From: Protula sp. h YS-2021
Lineage: Eukaryota; Annelida; Polychaeta; Sabellida; Serpulidae
Assembly: GCA_949752745.1 (NCBI GenBank)
Contig: OX457027.1
Location: forward strand, 57,912,053-57,976,052
Reading direction: 5' to 3'
Length of the DNA: 64,000 nucleotides
Part shown: piece by piece, positions 22,880 to 34,822 of the stretch
How positions within the stretch are numbered: the stretch's first letter is position 1
Layout: every line of letters begins with the position of its first letter
Program-made: the position numbers and the translations under genes
Notes under the pieces: generated by a model
Database searches by the model: none
Seen by the model: the letters and a program-made list of their open reading frames with translations, nothing else
Told to the model about the DNA's origin: nothing

Positions 22880-24340
22880 ACATATCTTCACTCCGTAATG
22901 AAATATATGATTGACATGTATTTACCACGTGTGTACAAAATTATGGAGATCACCATAGGTCGTTAATATACGTTATCCTAAATATGGTTATAGCTCATAT
23001 TATTTGGTGACTTTATATGGTGATCACATATTTTAAATATGTTGGTCTCATATTGACCATGACAAACAAAGAAGGCATGAAACATTTGTTCACCACATGA
23101 TATTTGTTAAACATGTGTTAACAAAGTGATGCAATACACGGTGACAAAAAGCTTTGACCACATGTGTTAGTAACACCTTTTTAAAATGTGACTTTTTGAG
23201 ACTGCAACTGTTACTGAACAAGGTCGTTTTAGTATTTTTAAATAAAAATAACCATATATGTTTAACACATATTACAGAGATATATGGTAAATATAAGTTT
23301 ATATGGTCGACATATATCAATCATGTCTCTTTAAGAGATGTTAATAATGTGGTGAACCTATGTTTTAAGACGATTACTAATGTATTATCTATAATCCGTG
23401 TACACGGTCTGTCCAGCAGGCACTAAAATGATAAGTACCCAGATGCAGGTTTCAAGTATATCAAAATGCTCAGGGATGATTCTGGGAGACCGTCGTACTT
23501 AGACCTATTTTAGTGTTTAAATTGTTGACTGACTGTAATAGCGTCTATAATACTTTTTCAGCGGTCAGCCGAAGGTTTTTCTGGGATCCGAACAAACTTA
23601 TTTTAAGTTCTGACATGTTCGCAACGAGTGCCAATTTTGATTTTTTTAAATGGAGGGTAATTTTCATTCAGTGCGATGCGTTATCCATAAAGGGTGGGGG
23701 ATGGGGATGGGGGTCCTCTCAGAGCTGCACTCTTTTTGAAAAGGGGTATTATCACTCGATGGTTAGGGGTCTTTTTAAAAAGTCATAGACCTGCATGGTA
23801 AGTGATTGGCCCCGTAATACTGGAGATATTACTGCTGTAATATCTGTAGATAATTCGTGTTGGTTGCTCAGATAAGAGTATGACCTGGAATTAAGTTTAC
23901 AGACTACAGAATAAACCCATTACCCACAATATACTTTAAGCAATTCAGAACACTTGTGATAGTGATAATCAAATACTTACCATATATAAGTTCAAATCAG
24001 TCCTGAATCATGTGTTAACCTCATGTTTACAAATATTTGCTAGATGGCTAGAAGTTAAAAATTTGGTCATCATGTAGTTGCCATGTGGTCGACGTGTGGT
24101 TCTCGACATATTATCCCATAATAGTTATTAAACATATGTTAACATAAGAAATATCAACATATGGTAAAACACATAGTTAACACATGTTAGCCATATAGTC
24201 GAGTGTGTTTGTTGACGATTCCTGGTGTAATCGAATATATTATTCTAAATACAGCAAGCTGTGATTACATCAAAATCAGGATTGAACATTGATTCGCCAT
24301 GTGGTTTGGGTCCTGTCGGTGGGCCTAATATGATTACCAT
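22880..24340. repeat. Degenerate array of CATATG / ACATGT / GTTAAC motifs
   Basis: Two dense blocks (about 22880-23420 and 23980-24340) are built from variants of 'acatatggt', 'cacatgtgttaac', 'aaacatatgttaacat' and 'ccatatagtcga'. Many are self-complementary hexamers. The 560-bp interval between them is less repetitive. Confidence 0.65.
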
Positions 24341-24999
24341 ATGATAATACCATCAGTGGCCATAGTTCCGGTTGCATGTAAGTGTACTCCTTCATGCGTT
24401 AACTTTTTAAATTTAAAAGCGAGCTCACCCAAAGCTGTAATGAAGTGCAATGGTCCCGCTAGATCAACAGTTTTGAAGCAAGACAATTGCCACTCTCAAC
24501 CCTTCCCCGCCACCAATGACAAACATCACTTATTATCTGTATCATATGAAAATAGTTCTTGGGGCATTGTGAGGAGAAATAAATAATTTCTAAAACTGTT
24601 GCTATGAAGGCATCAGATATTTGCGACAACCATTTGGTTAAAATTGAAGTTCCGTCGCCATGGTGATGCTAAACGAAAAATGTGAAAATGCCCAACTGGT
24701 TAAAGCTTTTGTGACTTCTCTAGAATTTCACAATTTGTGCAGGCTTACTTAGTTGGGGCTTAACTGGGATTCGTTTTCATATTTTCATATTTTTCATTAA
24801 AAATGACAAAATGGGCCAGACTGCTCAAAACTAAGCCAAAGTAGAGAAAATGATACTTGGGAGCACAAAATACGACACCGGAGACTTGAAAATTTAGAAA
24901 TACTCAAAGACCTTCGGTAAAATTAATGTCACTATGCCCAGTTGCATATGAACTCTTCACATGCTCAATATTTTGATATATAACGTCGATTTTAGCTGC
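24341..24999. other. Intergenic, no gene seen
   Basis: No supported gene. Around 24840-24895 'gatacttgggagcacaaaat' and 'acgacaccg' resemble the head of the AGGTCA-rich element (compare 11105 and 29070), so a short fragment of that family may lie here. Confidence 0.4.
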
Positions 25000-25530
25000 G
25001 ACGTCCACCCGAGCAAACCGCAACGTTATTTCTGGTTACAATGTATTTGTGATGGTCGCGACCATACAGCAACGTCTTATCTATATCTACACAACGTTAA
25101 ATGGACGTTGGCATAGCATCATTCTTTAAGCTGTACTTTTACTCGCAGTCAAAACCCGGCTCACTCCGACTTCTAATCAACGTCTTTTGTGCAACGTTGA
25201 AAAGACTTCGAAAAATCAACTTTTTAGACGTGAAAGAAATTGACGTAGTAAAGATGTCACAACCAAAGAGCAATCCCATCATGTTAGAGTTCACCGGAAA
25301 TGCAAAGAACGTACAACATGAAATTTCAGAAACGCGTGAGTATTTTTCCGCTAACTTTTTAAACATGTTCATGACAACTCACTTCATTCATTCCCAGTAA
25401 ACATTGCGACGTTGGGTCAACGTTGCATAGACGCCGTATCCGATTTTGGTTCAATGTTGGATTTTGATTGTTTATGGAAGCTGAAACAAAGTCTACTTTA
25501 CGGCATTGGATGGACGTTTTACAGAAAGTA
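25000..25530. repeat. AACGTT-rich interspersed element, copy 1
   Basis: Contains 'caacgtctt', 'acaacgttaaatggacgttg', 'caacgttgaaaagac' and 'gacgttgggtcaacgttg'. The order of phrases ('ctggttacaatg', 'tggtcgcgaccat', 'ccgacttctaatcaacgtct') matches the block at 27290-27520. Confidence 0.65.
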
Positions 25531-27239
25531 AAGCTAGGCCCGAAATTCATATCAATGTGTATTTTGCATGTTTGCCTCATGCGTGTTTGCTTCTCTTCCA
25601 AGGTCTAAGATCCGAAGGTGTTATTTTCCTAATATCACTATAAAATCTGTAACATGTTTATGTGACGGTGACCTTGGGAGTTCCAGAAAACATAAACCTG
25701 CAGCTTCTCAGAAATGTTCTGTTGCAGAGATAAAAACATGGACACAAAAATAAAATGTAAATCAACTGCACATTACACAGCTAAGCCGAGATAATATGCA
25801 AGGCAAACAATGCGTATTTTTGCATGTTTCCTGTTGCCCTTACATCAAGTTAATTCCTACTCTTTGGTCACCCCATTGTTTGGCTATTACTAAGTAGTTT
25901 TCATCTGTTTCCAAAAGAAGGCAATAGAAATACTGATGGTAAAAATAGAAAATATAGCCACATCATAAATTCAACCTCGATGTCGAAAGATCTACGGAGT
26001 TAACTATATTTTATGTGAAAAATTAGTTGTTCTTTGCATCTGATCAAACTCTAGTACAGTAGAAAATGCACCGCCGGTATTCTATCGCTCTTTCGGCATG
26101 GGTATGAATACGCTTTTGTCGAACCACCAATGATTACTTATTGTCATCATCGGTGGAAATGGCAAAAACTCACAAAATTAAGGATCTTTGTTTAATATTT
26201 ATAAATAAATGGAAAGTTGCACACCACTAAATAACATAAAATAGATCTGTGTGGGAAGCGTTAAAACTCCTTCAGTTTTCTGAATAAAATTGTATTTAGA
26301 GATGCTCTTGAGATTAACCAGCATGTGTTATTTCATCCAGGACTTCCTTGTTCTATTTCGCGGAGACTTTATTTCTGGAGAATACCGGCTATATTTTACA
26401 ATGCTAAAAACATCCAGCAGTCAGCCTTATGTGGTGATAATCGTATGCTAGTTATTCATGTATTCCCGCATAACATGCCACATGTGGAAACAATGCGAAA
26501 TCATTTCTTACTTGTCGTTTTTTTTGTTCGCTTTTGTTCTAGATTGTTCTGGATGACTCGACAGAAACGCCATCAAATAACGAACCATTTTGAAGCACTT
26601 TTTTCTGTCTTTCTTGTTTTGTTTTCACTTTTCTTCCTCAATTGATTTTAGGATGCCGCGTTTTTATATAAGTACCTGGGTACAAGAATCGAGTGAACTG
26701 GTCACGACGAAAAACGCAGCTTTTATATCATTGTTTCAACGTTGTTTAAATATCACAAAATTGGGTCAAATTTTCGACCTAAATGAACATCGTCGTTCGG
26801 GGTTATCCATGAAATTTTGTACTCCACATTTATAAACTTTGTCACACCCTTCACCGGATAAGCAAGAGCTGTGACGTCACTCACAACAATGACGATTTTC
26901 TCACAAAAGACAACGTGAAGAAATGACATCATCGAACTTGTTAATATGGACGTTTTCTCGACGTCAGCGAATATTACTTCGTTCATATGTGACGGCATGT
27001 AAACGCAGACTCATTCGTTGTGGTGCTCTTGTCCATTGACTTTCTCAGTGTAGGTTTTTGATGGGCTTCAGTCTCCGAATCCTCCAATCGTAGCATGTGC
27101 ATCACCATTGCCAGGGCTCTTCAAGACCAGTGTTTAAGAGTATCTTGCCTGCCCGGAAAATCGTTTCCCTGTGGGAGTTCTCCGTACATCATTTATTTGG
27201 AAATACACTCATAAAACCCTATCAACATGGCCTGCCCAA
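25531..27239. other. Intergenic, no gene seen
   Basis: AT-rich unique-looking DNA. Open frames of about 80-106 codons in this stretch show no domain and overlap one another on both strands. Confidence 0.4.
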
Positions 27240-27760
27240 TTTGTCTAGTAAACAATTCAAGGTGAATCCAGCGTCCACTTGAGGTAGCCATATCGACCTG
27301 ATCAAACCACAACAGTAACTCTGGTTGTGCTTTGGTTGTGATATGTTGTGACCATAAATCAACATCTTATTAACGTTTCCGGTACAATGTTGAACAGACG
27401 TTCGGTAAATAACGTTATTCACACGTTGCTTTTGGTTACAACTAAATGGCAACTTTCTCCGACGTCTAATGAATGTCTTTGAGGCAACGTTGAATAGATG
27501 ACAGAAAATCAATGTTGGGTAGGTGTAGAAAAATAGACATTATATACACATCGGCCTCACAACCTAAAACAACCTTCTTGTGTTATCACTCATCGAAAAT
27601 GTTAGTCATAACGGACCACTTTGCAAATGGATCAACACGAGGACGTAACATGCGAGAATTTTTTCGACTTCCATAAACAACCAAACCCCGTCATTGATCA
27701 TTTGCAGTCGGGTGCAACGTCTATAGACGTTGATCCAGCGTCGCAGTGTTTATCGGGCAT
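27240..27760. repeat. AACGTT-rich interspersed element, copy 2
   Basis: Contains 'actctggttgtgctttgg', 'gttgtgaccataaatcaaca', 'gaacagacgttc', 'ccgacgtctaatgaatgtct', 'aacgttgaatagatgac' and 'caacgtctatagacgttg'. It aligns in order with copy 1. Confidence 0.65.
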
Positions 27761-28422
27761 TTCCAAGGGTTTTTGCAATTCTGCAGTTTATCTCGGCGTG
27801 TGATGGTGAGCACGAAGTTATTGTATGCAGATTTGATGCAGATGAGAATTCGTCGCTTTTTCTACGTCTCTCTCGTTCTGAGGTCGTAGTGAGAACACAG
27901 TTGTCGGCAAAGAGGGCTAGTGTTCCTCAGCTTTGGTCACAAATTGAAGTTTCCTCGGGTTAACCATCGTGCCAGTACCCTGATGCCAATATGGCGGTAA
28001 ACACATGTTAAATATCAATTTCATAATGTGGCGGACACATGTCTGGCGGAGAGTTGTGATGTGGTTAGAAAGGATCCGACGGTGCACTCCGAAAGCTTGG
28101 TTGTAGGCATTTATGGCGAGAAAGATCCTCCTTATACGAGCACTGAATACGATCTTTTTGAATTGCCCAAAAACATACTGCGTTCTTTTCGAATTTTCCA
28201 AGCTTAGGCGATTTTATTGAGTGGCATTTTGATCACCCCCCTCCCGCATCGACCCCCCTCACCCAAAAAAAAACTTGAGAAAAAATGGCGAATTCTTCTA
28301 CTTAAGTTAATGGTTAAGAGGTAATGTTATGAATTGAGCACTTTATGGGAAATCTTGTAGGAATTTCTCGTTCTCCCCAATGTAATTTCATACAAGTTGT
28401 GTCGTGAAATTTAAACGAGGCC
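27761..28422. other. Intergenic, no gene seen
   Basis: No recognisable gene or repeat. A short C-rich/A-run patch lies near 28236-28274. Confidence 0.4.
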
Positions 28423-28555
28423 ATCAGTAATTAATTAGATAAGCCAAGGCGATTGGACATCTAAAAGCACAAATAAGCGCATTCCGAATGAAATGTAAGT
28501 ATATATATTTGTTTAAGATGTCCAATCGCCTTGGCTTATATAATTAATTACTGAT
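28423..28555. mobile_element. Foldback MITE-like element, 133 bp
   Basis: The left arm starts at 28423 and the right arm ends at 28555. They are inverted copies of about 40 bp that include 'cagtaattaatta' and 'aagccaaggcgattggacat', with one small indel. The loop is about 50 bp. Confidence 0.85.
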
Positions 28556-29034
28556 ATATGTGCGCACCATTGCTTTTAAATGACTTTCTTTTTCTTTAAT
28601 GTGATTTCTTTTTCTTTCAATGGGTATGTTAAAAACAGCGAAGTGAATTTTAGATTATGTATGCGGCGTACGTTTGGGCGTTGAAACAGCGCAATTACTG
28701 TACTTAAGAATGTAAAAAATATGTAGGTTTCATGTGGTTTCTTTAGTTGCGTCAGCGTTGTGTCTATTTTGTGTTTCTTCCGAATCCATCGCCTCTTCTG
28801 AATGACGTGTGTTCTGTGCTTGTTCTGACTTGCGGTGTGAGAGGGATGACACGTAGGTTGCAATCTGTCGTCATTACATTTCCGCGGCAGTATCCCCATG
28901 TCACGTTATTTTATTTATTTTTAGCTGAATTTTATGTGGAGGATGATTCATGGGAAAAATTAAAAGACACGTCATTGATCCGGGTAGTATATAAGACTTG
29001 AAATGCTGATGCATTGATAAACGAAAATAAAGAT
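28556..29034. other. Intergenic, no gene seen
   Basis: No supported gene. Opposite-strand frames of 84-107 codons overlap here and have no recognisable domain. Confidence 0.4.
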
Positions 29035-30010
29035 AACTAGACCGTTTTCGCTTCCGAGTAGCAAAAGTTACACTTGGGGCTCACAAAAATGCGATTCTGA
29101 ACTCTTAACCTCTTACATGTCGTCTTTTAGGCCCAAAGGGTCGAAAATAAGCTGAAAATCGTTCTAGCTCTAAAAGTTTTCAAAATGATGGTCAACTTGC
29201 GGTTTTTGACTTTGACCATGGCCGAGGAGATCAAGGTCATCGAGATATCTCTTACATGTCTTCTTTTAGGCTCAAAGGGTCGAACATAAGCTCAGAATCG
29301 CTCTAACTCTAACCTATTTTTGAGATAGTGGTCAACTTCCGGTTTTTGACTTTGGCCATGTTTGAGGAGGTCAAGATCACCGAGTTACCTGTTACACATG
29401 GTCTGTTAAACCCAAATTGTAGAAAATAAGCCTAAAATCGCTCTATCTCTAACCGTTTAGATGGACCTATCGTTAACATTAAGGGAGGTCACATGACGTT
29501 TGATCTTGAACCTAAAGGTCAAAATTCAGGATGGAAGGTTGCCCCCACTAAGTCTGTTTTATATATTCAAACTGGAATTTGAGCACTTCTTATGGTCACT
29601 TTTCGTGATTATTCGGCGTTTTGAAAATATTTGACCTCAATTTGACCTTAAGCTTTGAGGTCAAGGCTAAAATGTTTGCGGTTTTACCGAGACCTGATGA
29701 TTGTCTATAGCTGTACCAAATGTAAGCTCCGCAGACCCAAACGCTAGGAGGAGTTTTCTGGAATCCATTTTGTGAAAAAAACTTTGATCTCAGTTTGACC
29801 TTGACCTTGACCGTTGAGGTAAAGTTATGGATTCACCTCTCGTCAACCTCTACATGAGTGCCAAATTTCATCTTCCTTCGTGAAATACTGTAGTAGGAGC
29901 TTTCTGGAAACCATACAAACAGAAAAAGAGAGAAGGAAAAAAATAAAAAGGGCAGAAACTTCGTGAAAAACTTATACCCAGTTGCAAAGTTTGCAAGTGG
30001 GAATGCAGTG
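29035..30010. repeat. AGGTCA/TGACCT-rich interspersed element, copy 2
   Basis: Head 'actagaccgttttcgcttcc' and 'agttacacttggggctcac'; tandem interior units with 'cccaaagggtcgaaaataag', 'atggtcaacttgcgg' and 'gatcaaggtcatcgagat'; 3' half with 'tttgaccttgaccttgacc'; tail 'gcaaagtttgcaagtggga'. It is collinear with 11071-12195. Confidence 0.85.
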
Positions 30011-30974
30011 CACTGTGCTGCACTAAGCACACTTGGGAGTGAGAGATATCGGTGATTTGGTGCGTAATGCCACTTGGTCGTCAAGACTAATATCTCTTAG
30101 TCAGTGCTTAGGGCCTGTAATGTGTGACTGCGTCTCATGAGGCACTCAAAAACTGTTTAAGCGTCACGCGAGAGTTCATTAGGAATGTTATTCTCAGTAA
30201 AAACATTATGCTTATACAATATTTACGGAAAACCCGAAGTAAAATTCCTCCTATCGGCATATTAACTGCATATTGGTGTTGAATACGTGAAAAATATTTA
30301 TACCAAAATATGATTATGAGATTATGAGTAATGCTGTCAGAAACGAAAATAACACGTCAACTGTCAATTAAAGGGAGATGAGAGAATTGACACGGCTTGA
30401 TTGTTTAGGAAGTATATCTTGCATACAATATCACTTAGTTTCAAATCGTCATAAATGAGTTGATTAATAAGCTATTGTATGTTTTAACAATTTCTAGAGA
30501 AAGTACTCGCTTTGGAAGTGGAGACCTGGATACCGCTCAACTCAAAATATCCGGTCTTAAATCTCTGTTAAATTTAATAATAGAACACGTTGGGAAACCT
30601 GAAGAGTGATCTGTCACAATAACTGTCACGTGTGATAACGCCTGATCATGCTTGACGTAATTCTTGTTTTGGTATGTTTTTGTGCATAGAAGACTCATGT
30701 ACTGAAAAGAGCAAGGTCATGATAGAGTTTTCTATGAGTGAATAAAGAAAGCATTTGATGATCTACAAGCGACAAGGTGGTGTGGGTGCTATTGAAGACA
30801 CTCATCTAACAATTAGTCATTGCCCCGGGGTTAAGGACGTAATTCTGTCGTTTGCGAAAGACAATTTAAAAAGTTCCGCAACTCATGAGAAATGTCATTT
30901 TTTTGTTTATTCGAAATACCAAGTGACATCCTCCGCTAAAGGAATCACGCCAAAATCAAAAACTTTACTTCCAC
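30011..30974. other. Intergenic, no gene seen
   Basis: Nothing recognisable beyond AT-rich sequence. Confidence 0.4.
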
Positions 30975-30991
30975 TATATATATATATATAC

Positions 30992-31063
<72 letters not shown>
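30975..31063. repeat. (TA)n microsatellite
   Basis: About 89 bp of TA dinucleotides with two single C interruptions. Confidence 0.98.
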
Positions 31064-31066
<3 letters not shown>

Positions 31067-31084
31067 ATGCCGTTTTAACATTAA

Positions 31085-31925
31085 TTGCTTATTTCTGATA
31101 TCAAAATCTAATTCAAGATATCAATAAATCAATGTATATCTCAATAATTTATATTGTGCTATCAATAATTGAATTTTAAATGGCAAAAATTTATTTTTGA
31201 GATCAAAAAATCAATTTTACAACCTTAGAAAATCATAAGAGAGATACGCATTTACATAAAATATAGCCAGTTGTCAATTCTATTTTGGCGATGAAAACAT
31301 GAATTATTCAGATCAATAATAGCAACACAATTTTTGATCTCAAGAACTGCTTCTTTTTTGCACAGTAAAAATTTCAAAGAAGGTTCTGCATACAAGAACC
31401 AACCATTATTTATTTACAGACGTGTGTTTCTGAATTTTTTATTTTGAAAAGACTGATATTTTGATATCAAAAATCAATTTTTGAGATCGAAAAATCATTT
31501 GCAGATTTCAAAATACAAATTAAAAAAGTGTCATTCTAAAATATTGATATCTGAAATAAATTGTTGATATCAATAAAAGGAAAATGAATTATTGAGCTCA
31601 AAATTGATATTTTGCTCTCAAATATTTCATTTCTGCCATCAAGAATTTAATTTTTGATCTCAAAAAATCAATTTTAGATATCATTAAATCATTTTTGGTA
31701 TCAATAAATGTTTCTTGATATCTCTAAATATTTATTGATATCAACAATTATATTTTGAGATCAAGAAAACATTTAGAGATATCAAAAATACAATTACAGA
31801 TAGCAAAAATTAATTCTTGATATCAAAATATGGATTTTTTTAGATAAAAAATTAATTTTTGATATCAAAAAAATCAATTTTTGAGATCAAAAATTAATTC
31901 ATGATATCAATAATTGCCTAATAAA
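31085..31925. repeat. Array of degenerate GATATC palindromes with AATTTTT arms
   Basis: Variants of 'tttttgatatcaaaaa', 'ttgagatcaaaaat' and 'tgatatcaataa' recur every 15-30 bp for 0.8 kb, in both orientations because the core is self-complementary. The block lies between two TA microsatellites. Confidence 0.8.
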
Positions 31926-31940
31926 TGTGAAAATGGCATT

Positions 31941-31942
<2 letters not shown>

Positions 31943-32009
<67 letters not shown>
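31943..32009. repeat. (AT)n microsatellite
   Basis: About 67 bp of uninterrupted AT dinucleotides. Confidence 0.98.
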
Positions 32010-32015
<6 letters not shown>

Positions 32016-33150
32016 TATAAAGGAATTCAGTTAATATTTTAATGATATTAAATTAAGTTCTTTTGAAATTTAAACAGAGAAACTTCAACATATTCTCTTT
32101 CAAATACCCGACACAAATAAGACAATGTCATGATATCGTTATTATTATCAACACTTAAATAAAACTGAAACAAAACAGAAGTCATATATTTTCCGTGCAC
32201 AGAATTTTGTACAGTTGTACAGTCTCAGTAAGAAACGTGTGTGAGAGCCGTTTGCTTAAAAAGCATAATTTTATCGAAAATGAGCGGCTGTGAGTGCCAC
32301 CCCAATAGTTTGGTACTCCAAATCATTACGCCGCCGGTATGAAAGCGATAGATTTGGTTGACAAAAACTTTACTCGTAACGTTCGCCGATGCCTGTAGAT
32401 GAATTGTCGCCTACCTGCACGGTAAAACTGAAGCCTGAACTCTCACTAAAATGGCACGTCGGCAATTATGCATCTCTAAGGACCTTTTTAAATTGTAACT
32501 TTTCGCCGAAAGCGTTCGATTTCGATGTCTTCGACAATTCACCACCATCGGGAACACCACTTTGGTGTGCGTTCGATTTCCCAGATTCCGGTTTCGACCG
32601 CTTCAAAGTCTATCTTGGGTTGTCCTGTGTAATGATAACGCTACCAAAAATAAAAATAACGCCCCCACTTGTACAATGCGTTTGTACAAGTTTGGAATAT
32701 TTTGGGCGAGGGAGATTTGGGCAGGAAAAATGTCGACATGTTTTCCATCACATGCGTCAAAGTTTCCTTTTTAGCTACAGTTTGAGAACATAAATAATGA
32801 ATTCCACATTGAAACAAATTTGTGTCCTCTTTCCAAACATGAGGCGGGTCAGAAACTAATCTCACAAAATAATAGAATTTCTGAAGTGTTTCGCTTTAGC
32901 AACGTTGATTCTTGAAGGCTGTAGGTAGGCTAAAGGTAAGCATTGCAGAAACTCTTCTTTTAGACACACATCCACTTGAATAAAATTTAACGAATTGTCA
33001 ATTAAATTTTGGGGATGTAAAATTTAATTTTTGACAGGAATAATAACAACACTATTTATGAGTTCCAAAAAGGCTATGCAATGCAATAGCTATGCAATTA
33101 ACTCTTTTTGTTCGAGATTCTTTTATCAAACACATCAGATATCAGAATAG
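32010..33150. other. Intergenic, no gene seen
   Basis: A 134-codon open frame at 32389-32793 lies here, but it shows no recognisable domain, so I do not call it. Confidence 0.4.
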
Positions 33151-33720
33151 TTAACACTTGACAAGCCTTTGGCTTGCAAGAGCTATATGAAGTTGTGCGA
33201 GCAGCCGTTGGTATCTTTTTTTCTTGACAGTGACTGGATTTCTTGTGTCATCTCCTCCAATGGAACTACGGGCCCTAGGGCCACGAAACTTGGGAAGTAA
33301 GCAGAACTTGATGTGAACGTGTGCATCACACTTTTTATTTTCGCCTTCGATTTCGTTTCTTTGTTTAAAACGCCATGTGAAGAGTGTATTTTTTGCAAGT
33401 ACATGCGGTGCATTTAACGCATAACATAGAATACCACACAGTTGCTCAGCTTTGTGCGAGCTCTAACTGCGTAAACAGATAACACGGTGTATGTGTGATC
33501 AGTCATTAAGTCAACAAAAACTAAACACTACTCGTCTTATAAGATGTATTCAAGCTGTGTTGTTTGCTAATATATTTAGCTGGTATTAAGTTATCAATCT
33601 ATGGTGTTTTTTTCTTGATAGTGATCCGATTTTTTTTGTGTCGTCTTCTTCTCTGGCACTATGGACCCTAGGAAAACGAAACTTTGGACTTGTGTAGAAC
33701 TTGTGAATAAAAATAACACG
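33151..33720. mobile_element. Truncated copy or copies of the 13-14 kb MITE family
   Basis: It starts 'ttaacacttgacaagccttt' and continues 'gtgcgagcagccgttgg', 'gtgcgagctcta', 'cactactcgtcttataaga', collinear with 13421-13830. From about 33600 a second segment of the same interior begins again ('tttttcttgatagtgatccg', 'ccctaggaaaacgaaacttt'). The right terminal repeat is missing. Confidence 0.75.
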
Positions 33721-34822
33721 GTTAATTTTGGCGGGGGCCATGGCCCCCCAGTTTCAGAAAATGGCCCCCTAAATTTTTCAAATTTGATGCACCTACATTT
33801 TTTTTTTTTTTGGGGTGGGGGTCTTTTTTGTGTGTTCATGCAACATCCTGCAGGTAATTTTAACTTGATATTACATCTGACTTATTTTAAGATTTGTTTA
33901 CTTTGATAATTGTAGAAGTATGACACAAAAATGAGACGTATTTTTCATGTTTGACCAATAGAAAGATGCACATAAGTACTTAAGATAACTGACGCACTTT
34001 TGAAACGTCCAGAAGAAACTCGCATACTTCAAGTACACGTAGTGCTAAAGACTCTTACAGTTAGACGGAATGTGAATTATAAAATTTCCTAATGGATTAT
34101 GTTTGCAGAAAAACAAAATTATTCTTTCATTTCAGAAAAAGGAAAAAAAGAGCATTGAAGGACTATGGGTTTGGTAGGGCAGGCTGTTTACAAAAAAAAT
34201 AAATAATTAAATGAATAAATAAATAAAAAGAAACTTAATACATGTCGAATGAAAGTATGTAATATATATCTCTATGATGTTTTGTGTGCACTGGCCGCTC
34301 TAGTTGCGTTTTGTGTGATACGCAAAACAATGAAAATGTCATGCTTTTAACTTAGGGTCAAACCCTTCGCCAGTGTATTACTGAGGAGTGTCGCGGATAC
34401 TCCACATTACAAAAGTGCGATAACCTGCCTTCAACAGCAAGGACAATACAGGCCTGCCTTAGTTGTTTGGAGGGAGAGAGGGGTAATAATATACTACGAA
34501 TACTTTGCTTCACAGCCGGCATACATTACACAAGCAGGCCGAAGTCACGGCATTCAAGAGTTGCATTCCCCTTATTGTTAACAACGAACTGGAAATTAAC
34601 CACTACGTGTGATGTTTACCAATAAATTTGTCAACGTACAAACGAAAAGGCCGAATAAATATATCTCGTTTATTTCAATATTCATCATAGTCCAATTATA
34701 TATATTCTTCATTAAAGTTTTCCAACAGCAGCTCAACTCATAAATATAGAATGAAATTCTCACTAAAATTCAATACTGACTAATGTTTGCAATTAAAATT
34801 CATTTATGTAAGGAAACTTCGA
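33721..34822. other. 3' flank of RFT1, no gene seen
   Basis: Contains a T/G-rich run near 33800-33830 and the phrase 'gcactggccgctctagtt' at about 34289, which recurs at about 62441. It must contain the RFT1 3' UTR, but the polyadenylation site is not resolved. Confidence 0.45.

Noticed and set aside
30755..31078. 107-codon frame ending in Tyr-Ile repeats
   Set aside because: The Tyr-Ile run is the TA microsatellite; the rest has no recognisable domain.
32389..32793. 134-codon + strand frame
   Set aside because: Composition is unremarkable and no family pattern is visible; length alone is not enough in AT-rich DNA.
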